DNA of 64,000 nucleotides, from NCBI RefSeq assembly GCF_008831285.2, contig NC_045143.1, forward strand, positions 17,564,655-17,628,654, written 5' to 3'. Every line of letters begins with the position of its first letter. Within the stretch, counting starts at the first letter, position 1. The position numbers and the translations under genes are program-made. This document shows positions 41,505 through 51,989 of the stretch, one piece after another. The notes under the pieces are model-generated. The model made no database searches, had not been told where the DNA came from, and worked only from the letters and a program-made list of their open reading frames with translations. The stretch is from Nymphaea colorata. Taxonomy: Eukaryota; Streptophyta; Magnoliopsida; Nymphaeales; Nymphaeaceae.

Positions 41505-44500
41505 ATGGTGGATAACAAAATTGATTTTGGTACTAGCCGTATGATTAGTCTAAATGGGACTAATTATAGTCTATGAAAAAATAAGATGAAAGATCTCTTA
41601 TATGTGAAGGCTATGCACCTCCCAGTTTTTGCCAAAGAAAAGCCTGATTCTAAGTCTGACGAAGAATGGAAATTTGAACACGAACAAGTTTGTGGTTTCA
41701 TTCGACAATTTGTGGATGAAAATGTTTATAACCATATCCAAGATGAAAATCATGCATGTAGCTTGTGGGCAAAATTAGAAAATCTTTATGCCTCCAAGAC
41801 AGGAAGTAGTAAATTATTTCTTCTAAAAAGATTGATGAATTTGAGATTCAGGGAGGGCAGTTCAGTGTCAGATTTTCTAAATGATTTTCAGGGGGTCATT
41901 AGTCAGTTATCCAGTATGGGCGTTAAATTTGAAGATGAGATTTTGGGATTATTATTGCTTGCTACTTTGCCTGATTCATGGGAGACATTTAGAGTCTCGC
42001 TTACTAATTCTGCAGCTAATGGGGTTGTTTCTTTAGAGACTGTTAAGTCAGGTATTCTCAATGAGGAGATGAGAAGAAAATCTCAGGCTTGCTCTTCTCA
42101 GACAGAGGTTTTTTTCACAAAGAACAGGGGGAGGAGTAAATTCAAGAGTGACAGGGGCAGAGATAAAAGCAGAAGCAAGTCCAAATCGAGATATAAGAAT
42201 TTGGAATGCCACCACTGTGGAAAGAAAGGACACATAAAGAAGTACTGCTTCCAATTGAAGAAGGAGAATAAAATTGGGGAGAAACAGGAGAAGAAAAATG
42301 ATCTAGATGATAATGTCGCAGCTGCTGCACAACATGAAATGTTTGTTGTTTGTGATACTAACATGGTTAATGTTGCGAGAGACGATACTTGTTGGCTTGT
42401 TGATAGTGGTTCAGCTCTTCATGTTACTTCCCATAAGGATTTTTTCTCTTCATATATTTATGGTGATTTTGGTACTTTGAGAATGGGTAATGGTTCTTTG
42501 TCTCACGTTGTAGGCAAAGGCGACGTCATTCTGAAGAATGCGAATGGAGTACTATTGAAGCTGAGAGATGTGAGGCATGCACCTGACATGCATCTGAACC
42601 TTATTTCTGCAAGAAGGCTCGATGAAGAAGGGTATCACAACACGTTTGGTGATGGCAAGTGGAAGTTTACCAGAGGTTCCTTGATTATTGCTCGAGGCAA
42701 GAGATGCAGCAATAATCTTTATACTATGCAGACATCGATTTCCAGAGACATGGTACATGTGACACAAGATGAGAAATCTATTGAGTTGTGGCACAGGAGG
42801 CTGGGACATATGAGTGACAAGGGACTGCAATTCTTGATCAAGAAGAATCTTCTGCCAGATGTAAAGAAGGATAAACTTGATAAATGCAGTCATTGTTTTG
42901 CAGGGAAGCAGACGCGGGTCTCTTTCAAGAGTCATACACCTTCCAGAAAGTCAGAAGCACTTGAGTTGGTTCATGCAGATGTATGCGGTCCTATGAAAGT
43001 AAGTTCACATGGTGGTGCACTTTATTTTGTCACGTTTATTGATGATTTTTTCAGGAAAGTTTGGGTCTATTCTTTGAAGAGGAAAGACCAAGTCCTTGGT
43101 GTTTTCAAGGACTTTCATGTACTGGTTGAAAGGCAGTCTGAAAAGAAGCTGAAGTGTGCTCGCAGCGATAATGGGAGAGAGTATATTGGTCCATTTGATG
43201 AGTATTCCAGATCTCATGGCATCAGGCACCAGAAGACTCCACCTAAGACTCCTCCGTTGAATGGCGTGGCAGAAATGATGAACAGGACACTCATGGAAAG
43301 AGTTAGATGTCTCCTATCTGAAGCTAAGTTATCTGATTCTTTTTGGTGTGAAGCTTTACATACTGCTGCTTATGTAATTAACTTGTCTTTACATGTTCCT
43401 TTGGATGGTGATGTTCCTAACAGAGTTTGGTATGAGAATGATGTATCCTATGAGTACTTACGTGTATTTGGATGCAGGGCATTTGTGCATATACCAAAGG
43501 ATGAGAGATCGAAGTTGGAATCAAAAAGCAGGCAGTGCGTGTTTTTGGGTTATGGCCATGATGAATTTGGTTATAGATTGTATGTTCCAGTTGAGAAGAA
43601 GCTTGTCAGAAGCAGGGATGTGGTATTTGCTGAAGATCAGAATATTAAGGATATTCAGAAAACAGGAAATGATTCTTCTCATAACAGCTATTTGCCAGTT
43701 GATGTGGACCCTATTCCCTTGTAGAATACTTCAAGAACAGTGCCAGATGATGCTGTTGGGCAGATACATGATAGAGAAGGACAAGTAGACATGCCATATA
43801 TTCCTAATTCAAATTACGAAGGTGACGATCATAATTTGGAGGGTTCTTCCTCAAATGTAGATCAACAGCGAAGATCCACGAGGGAGCGGCGTCCCTCAAC
43901 TAGATATCCTGCACATGACTATATTTTGTTGACTGACAGTGGTGAGCCTGAATGCTATGAAGAAGTTATGCATGATGTGCACAAGAAAAAGTGGATGGAA
44001 GCCATGAAAGATGAGATGCAGTCACTTTACGACAACCACACCTTCGAGCTTGTGGAGTTGCCCCAAGGCAAGAGGGCATTGAGAAACAAATGAGTTTTTA
44101 GAGTGAAACATGATGAAAACTCTCTAAACCCAAGATACAAAGCTAGGTTGGTTGTGAAGGGGTTCAATCAGAGGAAATGAGTTGACTTCGACGAGATATT
44201 CTCACCGGTGGTCAAGATGTCATCTATCAGAGTTGTTCTTAGTTTGGCAGCCAGTCTTGATTTGGAGATCGAGCAGATGGATGTGAAGACAGCTTTTATT
44301 CATGGTGATCTTGATGAGGAAATATACATGATGCAGCCCGAAGGTTTTCTTGTAAAAGGTAAAGAAAACCATGTTTGCAGATTAAAGAAAAGCTTGTATA
44401 GTCTGAAGCAGGCACCTAGGCAGTGGTACAAGAAGTTCGAGTCATTTATGGGGGAGTATGGCTACACCAAGACTACTTCAGATCACTTCGTTTTTGTGAA

Positions 44501-45515
44501 GAAATTCTCAGGTAATGATTTTGTCATTTTGTTGATTTATGTTGATGACATGCTTATTGTTGGCAATAATATCTCAAAAATTTCAAGTTTGAAAAAGGAG
44601 TTGAGCAAGTCTTTTGCTATGAAAGACTTGGGACCTGCTAGTCAGATTTTGGGTATGAAGATCACACGAGATAGGAAGTCGAAGAAGCTATGGCTATCTC
44701 AAGAGAAGTACATTGAGAAGATACTTCAAAGATTTCACAAGGAAAAGGCAAAGCCTGTTAGCACCCCTCTTGCAGCGTATTTCAAGTTGAGCATCAAGCA
44801 GAGTCCAAGGACAGATTGAGAAAAGGAAGATATGGAGAAGATTCCCTATGACTCAGTCACAGGTAGTCTGATGTATGTTATGGTATGTACTAGACCTGAT
44901 ATTGCTCATTCAGTTGGAGTTGTTAGTCGGTTTGTCTCAAATCCAGAAAAGAAACACTGGGAAGCAGTTAAATGGATTTTGAGATATCTTCGTGGGACTA
45001 GCAGTTTTTCACTTTGTTTTGGGGCAGAAAAATGTATTCTTGTTGGCTATACAGATTCAGACATGGCAGGAGACATTGATGGGAGAAGATCTATATCTGG
45101 TTTTTTATTAACATATGCAGGTGGTGCAGTTTCTTGGCAATCCAGACTTCAGAAATGTGTAGCGTTATCTACTACTGAAGCAGAGTTTATTGCAGCTACA
45201 GAGGCGAGCAAGGAGCTTCTATGGATGAAGAGGTTCATGCAGGAACTTCAGTTCAGTCAAGACGAGTATGTGCTTTACTGTGACAGTCAGAGTGCTATTC
45301 ACCTTGGAAAGAATTCTACTTTTCATGCAAGGTCAAAGCATATAGACGTGAGGTATCATTGGATACGTGATGTTCTAGAGTCGAAGCAGCTTGTTCTTGA
45401 TAAGATCTATACAGATGATAATCCTGCAGATATGAAGACTAAGTCTCTACCTAAAGAGAAACATGATATGTGTAAAGACTTAGTTGGGATGACTGCCTTT
45501 AAGGCAGTACATTAA
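41505..45515 (+). pseudogene. copia gag-pol polyprotein, five in-frame stops
   Basis: A single frame of 1,337 codons from the ATG at 41505 to the TAA at 45513. In order: a UBN2-type gag; a CCHC zinc knuckle (CHHCGKKGHIKKYC, about 42207-42248); aspartic protease (DSG at 42402); a pre-integrase HRRLGH motif; integrase core with SDNGRE and NGVAE; reverse transcriptase with YVDD (44538-44549); and RNase H ending in SKHIDVRYHWIRD. Stop codons interrupt it at 41574, 43722, 44091, 44178 and 44817. Four are TGA and one is TAG, and there is no frameshift. The stops make it non-autonomous as it stands. No envelope gene is present. Confidence 0.93.
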
Positions 45516-45556
45516 TTTTGTTCATTTTTTGCAGGTATGTTTCCTCTCTTGAAGCT

Positions 45557-45566
45557 GGAGGGGGAG
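45557..45566 (+). other. copia polypurine tract
   Basis: ggaggggg-ag immediately before the 3' LTR, the expected second-strand priming site. Confidence 0.8.
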
Positions 45567-45568
45567 CT

Positions 45569-46225
45569 TGTTGGGTCGGGTCCAGCCTCAAGAGAGGACC
45601 CGACCCGGCCCGTCACTTAAGTGACGGGCGGGCGATAAAGGGGAGGGCACTCGATGGTGCCCCCCATTCCTTTCTCACGTCTCTCTCTCTTTTGGGTCCT
45701 CTCTTAGGGTTTCTTTTTGGGGAAAAGAAAGGGTGCTCTCTCTTGGTGGCTGCACAACAAAAGGAGAGAAGGAGAAGAGGAAAGGAGATAAGGAGAAGAG
45801 GAAGGCTAGGAAGAGAAGGTTGCGAGCTTGGCTTGAGCAAGATTCGATTCCAACGAGGAGGCGGAACGCATCTCCTCCTAATCCACGTTTTGGGCATTCC
45901 ATCGGTGATATTTTCCCTTTTTTTCTCATATAGTTTTGATGAGATATTATTGTTTGAGGGTTGAATTTGTATAGCCCCTCGTGGGAAAACTTATATCATT
46001 GATTATAGTGGATTGAGTTTTGGGCCGTAGTACCCCGTGGTTTTTACCCTCATTGTTTAGAGGGGTTTTCCACATAAAAATCCTCTTGTGCAGTTTGTGA
46101 TTGTTATTGCTTTGGTTGGTTAGCTTAGCCGTTGTTTTGTTGCTTATTGCATGATCGGTTTGGGCTATACTTCGTTGTTGAATCATTTGTAGTAGATTTG
46201 TGCCTATCCACATTTTATCCCAACA
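45569..46225 (+). repeat. copia 3' LTR
   Basis: 657 bases, TG...CA ends, aligned to the 5' LTR throughout; slightly longer mainly because of an extra GA-rich unit (ataaggagaagagg) in the purine run. A TSD copy gtctg follows at 46226-46230. Confidence 0.93.
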
Positions 46226-47097
46226 GTCTGGTGGTTGGACTACTGTTGCTTCAATCCTTTGCCCCAATCTCTTCTCTCTGTTTTTCACTTAATCAGTTTG
46301 TTTAGGGGTTTAGGGATTTGATTTTGTAACCAATGAGGATAATGCCCTTCTTCATTGTTACAGCCTTACAGGTGATGCTTCTCTGTCTTCTTCTTCTTCT
46401 TCTTACGTTTCTTGAGCTTGGTGCCGGTAATCGGAGACAACAGATTGATATTGGCGAGTTTGGCAGCTTAGGTACTTCAAAGCATATATTCATAAATGAT
46501 GGTGGTTGTAGCTTTAATTTTATTTGAAAATACTTTTTGTGAATCAATTTATTTTTTCTTTTTTCTGCATGATTCTTTTTTCCATTGTCCCAATCTCTTT
46601 TTTCTATTCTCATGCAGCCCCACCCACACAGAATCCCTTCTGTTGGAGCTTTCGTGTTATTTTCTATCCCTTCTCTCACTTTTTTTCTCGTATGATATAT
46701 ATATATATATTCCATTGCCCAATGTCTTTTTTCTGTTCTCAGGCTGCCCACGCAGAATCCCTTCTTTCTGAGCTTTCTTGTTATTTTTTGTCCCTTCTCT
46801 CTGTTGTCTACTATGTTCTGATCGATATAGATGATGTAGCTTGCACTTGGTAATGCCAGATATTTGATGAGGTAAATGAGTGTAAACGAGTCGACCATGA
46901 GCTCAGACTCGGTTCATACAACTCAACTGGAGCTCGAGTCGAGTAACAAGCAAGTTTAGCCTCGGGCTCAGCTTGCTCGTTGAACATTCCTATAGACTGT
47001 AACAAGTTGCTATAACTTATTTTTTGGTCAGCCGTGAGAGATGAGTGAAAATGACTGAAGAAATTAACGGGTTTTTGAGACTTTAAGAGCTCTCTTT

Positions 47098-47437
47098 TGG
47101 GGATGTCAAGGGATAAGATTTAAAACCCTGATTTTACAATCTGACTTTGATTCCTACATTTATATCCAAATTTGAATTCAAATTTGAATTTTGAATCAAA
47201 TTGGGGCAATTTTCAAAATATAAGACCATTGGATATAAGATATTTATTTAAAAATAAATTTGATGCAAATCTGAATCCGTTCAAATATTTATGTATATCT
47301 GAATCTAAATCTATCATTTCTTAAATTTGAATACAATCCAATTTCTTAATCGGATATTCAATTTTTTTTTGTTATCTGATTTTTTCAAAATGATTCAATC
47401 AAATATCCAATCCAAATCTAATATATTGACATCCCTA
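47098..47437. mobile_element. GGATGTCAA-family MITE, copy in block B
   Basis: 340 bases from TGGGGATGTCAA to TTGACATCCCTA, AT-rich, the duplicate of 35759-36192 with an internal deletion. The flanks ctctcttt/ctcgtttt are the same as in block A, confirming that the MITE was present before the block was duplicated. Confidence 0.75.
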
Positions 47438-47459
47438 CTCGTTTTATTGAACATAATGA

Positions 47460-47600
47460 GCTGCTTGATTTTCTTTCAGACATGATGGTGGGAGAAATAG
47501 ATGTCCTTATAATAGATAAAATGATTATTATTTTATGCTCACGTATAAAAATATTTGGAATAATGTTTTCAAAAGAATTTCAAAAATAAGAACTCTTTTC
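47460..47600 (+). repeat. truncated 5' LTR fragment of the gypsy element
   Basis: This matches the end of the 3' LTR (about 59185-59290): both have ttgattttcttt, then ttttatgctcacgta and gaatttcaaaaataa. The fragment here has about 33 extra bases in the middle. Homology starts exactly where block B ends, so most of the 5' LTR is missing. Confidence 0.6.
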
Positions 47601-47799
47601 AATGACGCCTGGGAAACATACCTTAGGCTCTTGCATGAGCCCAAGTTCCTCTATGTCCTACAAGAAAAATCGAAGTCGGATATGCTTTAAGTTACATTTT
47701 GATTTTAATTTTCATAAATGCGTATGCGTATATATATGTTATATACATATACATGCATATGAATCTCTTTCCTTATCCTCATCTTTCTATGATTTAATG

Positions 47800-47822
47800 T
47801 ATTCTTTTAGAGATTTACATAT

Positions 47823-47883
<61 letters not shown>

Positions 47884-47961
47884 AAGTAAATATGTTTTTT
47901 CTACTCTTCTCTCTCGAGAATCTTTTATCTATATCTTTGTGTTAATATCTTCTTTTACAAA

Positions 47962-48003
<42 letters not shown>

Positions 48004-48113
48004 TACATATATGTATAGGTATTTCTCTATCTCTCTCTTTAAAAACTTAATCTCTCCTTCTCTAAAATCTTCTTCTCTCTCTCCCTTAGAGTTAATACTT
48101 TCCTTTCATGAGC

Positions 48114-48156
<43 letters not shown>
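47800..48156. repeat. three compound units ending in (TA)n
   Basis: Long TA arrays at 47822-47875, 47963-48000 and 48119-48155 are each preceded by a related T-rich segment (ttaat.t.ttcttttag/ac/atg...). The array thus looks like a degenerate tandem repeat of about 125-155 bases, each unit ending in a TA microsatellite. The Tyr/Ile-rich frames here are artefacts. Confidence 0.75.
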
Positions 48157-48157
<1 letters not shown>

Positions 48158-49889
48158 TCAAAATCTTTTTCCCTTTCTCTTTCTTTTTCTCCCTATTCCT
48201 CTTGGATTAAAATCATTCTTTTCTTTATTCTATTCTTTCGAAGATTTCTTTCCAAAGAACTAAGATTTTAAATTTTCATTTATCAACTTCACCAGTACCG
48301 AAACTCAAGTAATGACCCAATATTGGAATCATGTTTGATGGTCTACAACTCTATTTCACTTTCAAATGTTTTTTCCCTCTTTATGAGAATACTTAACATA
48401 AATATGCAAATAAATCTAAATGTATGTGATATCCTTAGATAAGTGATATGGTAGGAATGAATAATTCGTTTTCAATCATATAGACTCAATGCATTTATGT
48501 ATTCACAAATCATAACAAGCACCTCTCTAAAAGAACTTAAGCCTGATGAGATGAAACTCTAGTTAGGTAGTAACCGAATTAGAGCAAAATCTTAAACCTA
48601 CTTAAATTTCAAAATACCCATATTATCTTCCAAAGGTTTCCGGATGGTATTTCTGAAGATTTTTCAATTCAAAATCTCCAAAATCAAAATGGTTAATACT
48701 CTCAAATTATCCTTCAAAACTTTCTCAAAAATTTGAAACATCAAATCTTTAACATTTTTTTCTAAACATCACACTGCATTTAGAATGAAAAAGTTGTTTA
48801 TGCAAAAACGAATTACATCAAGAATAAGCATAGCCCTAAGATTGGTTACTCCTGATAAAGGCACTGGGAATAGTCATTCCTCGTAGCAATAAGTGAGTCC
48901 TTTTCTCTCTTATTTCAAAAATAAGATTTTATAATTCCTAAGCATTCCAAAAATCAAAGTAAATTTTGGGGATACAAACAGATAGCAACCGTGATGAGAC
49001 CCTTCATCGTTTGTCTATGATTACCATTGATGTATTTCCACTAACTTGAACATCTTTCATATTGTTGATGTCAAAGCATGTCCTTTCCTTTGGCCTTGAC
49101 CCCATCGGAATTTCATTACATTGTTTGGTGATTGTGTTTGTTTTCTTGTATATAAGACTAATTGAGGATAACCAATCATGTTCTCCTAGATGGAAGATCA
49201 AATATGTCCCTCTTCAATTAAGGCTTGATTGAAAACAGTGTTTGCCTTTCTACTTATTTTAATCATCGTCTTAGGCAACATTGTACTAGAGACAAATGAT
49301 TTCGTTTGCTTGCTCATATTTTAAAAAATTTTCCATGCCTATTTGTTTCGGTCGTCATGTTGATGAGCTTGATCTTTAGTGGTAGCACAAGACTAAGTCT
49401 TGTAACTAGACCACACATTGGACAGAAAAGCCCCATCGTTAGTATCATGAGTGGTAACTTACGATATATTGATGGATGTCCAAGAAAAAGTCGAGAAACT
49501 TTACCCTTAGTTACCTAAGAAAAAATCTATGCTATTACTAAGTCGTTTGGCTAAAGTATACAAGCATAACTTGGCAATGGATTATCGTGACACAAAGTTA
49601 TCTCAATTAGGCCTTTATACCTTTTTTTTTCAAATTCTTTCACATGATAGAAGTATAGAAAATGTTGTATGTACACAAAACCTTATGTGGTGATTTACAA
49701 CCTTATTATATACCTCTACCTCATATCTTCATTGTTAAATTTGTCAATCTTTCTCACTAATTTAATCTCTATCCCTTAGAGTCTTCACTTAAGATGTATT
49801 ACCTTTCCTTATGATCACAAATTCTTCGAGGAAGGACCTGAATGGTCTCTTGATGTTTCTCTTGAGTCTAGACCCTTGGCTCCTGAATG
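48157..49889. other. gypsy leader region, nothing recognisable
   Basis: AT-rich DNA with only short frames. If the 5' LTR fragment at 47460 is correct, this is the untranslated leader of the gypsy element, possibly with further insertions. Confidence 0.4.
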
Positions 49890-50890
49890 GTATCGATCTT
49901 AGCATCCCACCTTCTTTCGAATGTTTTCTTCTTACTTTAAAGAATGTGGGCTAGAGACAATGGCAGCCAGAGGAATACAATCAATGGATGAAAATTTGGT
50001 GTATGGTATTGTCGAGTGATGGAACCCAATGACCTCTTTTTTTGGTTTCTATGGAGAGAAGTGACAGTATTATTGGATGAATTTGTTGAAATACTAGACC
50101 TCTCTAGCTCGACTTATAATCCGAATGACCCATTGGAGAAACATTTTCTCATAAACCCAACAAAGGTTAATACAAATGACCTTATAGCTCACTTTACTAG
50201 ATAAAAAATTTGACCCTTAGTAAAAAACCATGAGAGCCAAAAAATCAACCTAAAAAATTTATAGAATAACTTAGAGTCTATGTTAAGTCTTCCACCTTAT
50301 CTCAAAAAGTTATAGGAAGAATTAATCATTGTATGATGCTTTGTTGGGAGTGACCCTCTTCACCAACAAAACCAATCTCCTAGATATTTGTATCGTCCAA
50401 CTTTTTCGAATATGGGGGCATAGCGAGACTCGATAGTTGTTAGTGGCAATGACTGCCTTAGCTTTCCTTTACCAATGACTCACCTACTTCACCATCAGAG
50501 ACACCAACTACATAAACGGATGCACGTATGTTTTACAATCATGGTTCCTCAAGCATGCAGGACCTCGAGTCAATCTATTCAGAAACACTAATGGAGCATT
50601 GATAGTCTTAGAACAATACCATTATTTGATCAAGCAACTAGATTGAGAAAAGATCATTTGAGATTATTATGATCGTCGTCAGAATCCACTTAGATGCACT
50701 CACTATTACCATGGTCATACCACACTCTTGGGCTCTTATTTTATAGTTGATTATTGTGTTAATAGATGCATGAAACAATTCTCTCAAAGACAGAAGAAGG
50801 TTTCCGTGCATGCACCAATTGGAGCTATTCATGAATTCAACCTCAATTCTCCTTAACAGGTAACATTGTTCGCAGTAGTTCAAGAATATT
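49890..50890 (+). pseudogene. plant mobile domain (PMD)-like remnant
   Basis: Translated across several frames, this stretch follows the order of plant mobile domain proteins (the aminotransferase-like/MAIN family found both as host genes and in transposons). It has a YFKECGLETMA..GIQSMDENLVYGIVE segment followed by WNPMT..F, then FLWREVTVLLDEFVEILDL, then LLGVTLFTNKTN with ALAFLYQ, a GCTYVLQSWFLKH segment, and VDYCVNRCMKQFSQRQKK near the end. Stops and frameshifts break it. Its place ahead of gag on the same strand suggests it belonged to the gypsy element. Recognition is by pattern only. Confidence 0.5.
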
Positions 50891-51343
50891 GGAAGATGTA
50901 GATTTCCTACATTTGGTTCACAGCCCAGTAATAAAGAAGGAATATGTCAAGTGGTGAGATGCCAACCAACCAACATCCATCTTTCCTTAAAATTTCTATT
51001 GTCAACTTTGTACTCTTTATTTTGTCTTTAGTCATTGTCATCTTTGTTATGTTTTCATCAGATGTAATCTTTAAAAATTTAGTGCAATGTGAACCTTTAT
51101 TTTGTCATCATTTCTCTCTAATGTCTCTTTTTTTTCTTGTCTCATAAGGCAAATATTTGAAGCCAATAGGATGGTTGAAACAAGTGCACAAGCTAAGTAG
51201 GCTCCTCAAAATGAGGCTTCTTCATTTTCTAGTCTTATACCAAAAACACTTGGCTTCCCAACAATTGAACAAGAAGACTACCATATGTTCCAGTTGTTTA
51301 TGGAGTGATTCATGAGGGAGCAATAAAAACAAAAGGCACCCAT

Positions 51344-51587
51344 TAGGGCTGGGCGTCGGGCCGGGCCGCCGGTGGGCCGGCCCAGCCCGGCCCGCTACGG
51401 GCCGGGAAAATCCCGGCCCGGGCCGGGCCCGACAGCCAGGCCCGGCCCGTTAGGCCCGGTAATTAAAAAAAAATATTTTTTTAAATTTTTTTGGTTTAAT
51501 AATATATTTTTATTCTTAATAAATATTTTATATTTTAAAATATTATTTTATAATTTAAAATTATTTTTTTAATTATACCCACCCTTA
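51344..51587. mobile_element. 244-base hAT MITE with perfect 8-bp TSD
   Basis: Starts TAGGGCTGGGCG and ends (reverse complement) TAAGGGTGGG; the exact 8-bp duplication gcacccat flanks it at 51336-51343 and 51588-51595. The left half is GGCCCGG-rich, the right half almost only A and T. It is inserted in the gypsy remnant and so is younger than that element. Confidence 0.88.
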
Positions 51588-51989
51588 GCACCCATGGTTA
51601 CTCCAAAACCAACAACTAAAAAGCCTACCAAACAAAAAAGAAACAAGAAAAAGAACAAATCCCATAGATCAGGATAAAGACCATATAGATTCGGACTCAA
51701 CAACCAGTAAGGATGAAAAGCTTGAATTGCTTTCACCAAAAAAGAAGAAGACGACAAAAAGTAAGAAAAAAAAAGTAATTATAGAGGATAGCAGCTCTCC
51801 TATCCGTATCACAAGTGAAAGTTTGGAGGATAAGCCAAAAAGGAAGAGAAATCCAGTGAAGAAGGCAAAAATGCAAAGGAGTATATGCAAGCAGTAGCTC
51901 TGACAACGAAAGTTCTGAAGAGAAAGTAAAAGAAATCAAGGGTAAGAAGAAAATGACAAGGTCAGAGTCAAGCAAATCGAGTGATGACG

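Larger units (their letters stand above)
40837..46225 (+). mobile_element. complete Ty1/copia retrotransposon
   Basis: A full-length 5.4-kb element: two LTRs starting TGTTGGG and ending CCCAACA, a 5-bp target duplication, primer-binding site, polypurine tract and one long gag-pol frame in the copia order (protease, integrase, reverse transcriptase, RNase H). By eye the LTRs differ at about 20 of 645 aligned positions plus three indels, so the insertion is not recent. It is inserted in the hAT-like element of block B and absent from block A, so it arrived after the block duplication. The coding frame has five internal stops. Confidence 0.95.
40662..46992. mobile_element. hAT-like element of block B, split by a copia
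   Basis: The ends TAGGAATGTTCAACGA (40662-40677) and TCGTTGAACATTCCTA (46977-46992) are a perfect 16-base inverted repeat. The word ctgtaac flanks it on both sides (40655-40661 and 46997-47003), fitting an 8-bp hAT target duplication. Without the copia insertion it is about 0.94 kb, some 300 bases shorter than the block A copy. No transposase. Confidence 0.75.
36805..47459. repeat. segmental duplication, block B (with PGIP5)
   Basis: Second copy of block A, same orientation. Removing the 5.4-kb copia insertion (40837-46225) leaves about 5.3 kb. It contains PGIP5, the hAT-like element (split by the copia) and a shortened MITE. Its right edge at 47459 directly abuts sequence that matches the 3' LTR end of the gypsy element downstream. 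Confidence 0.9.

Noticed and set aside
47602-48271. Tyr/Ile- and Ser-rich frames
   Set aside because: They arise from TA and CT repeats.
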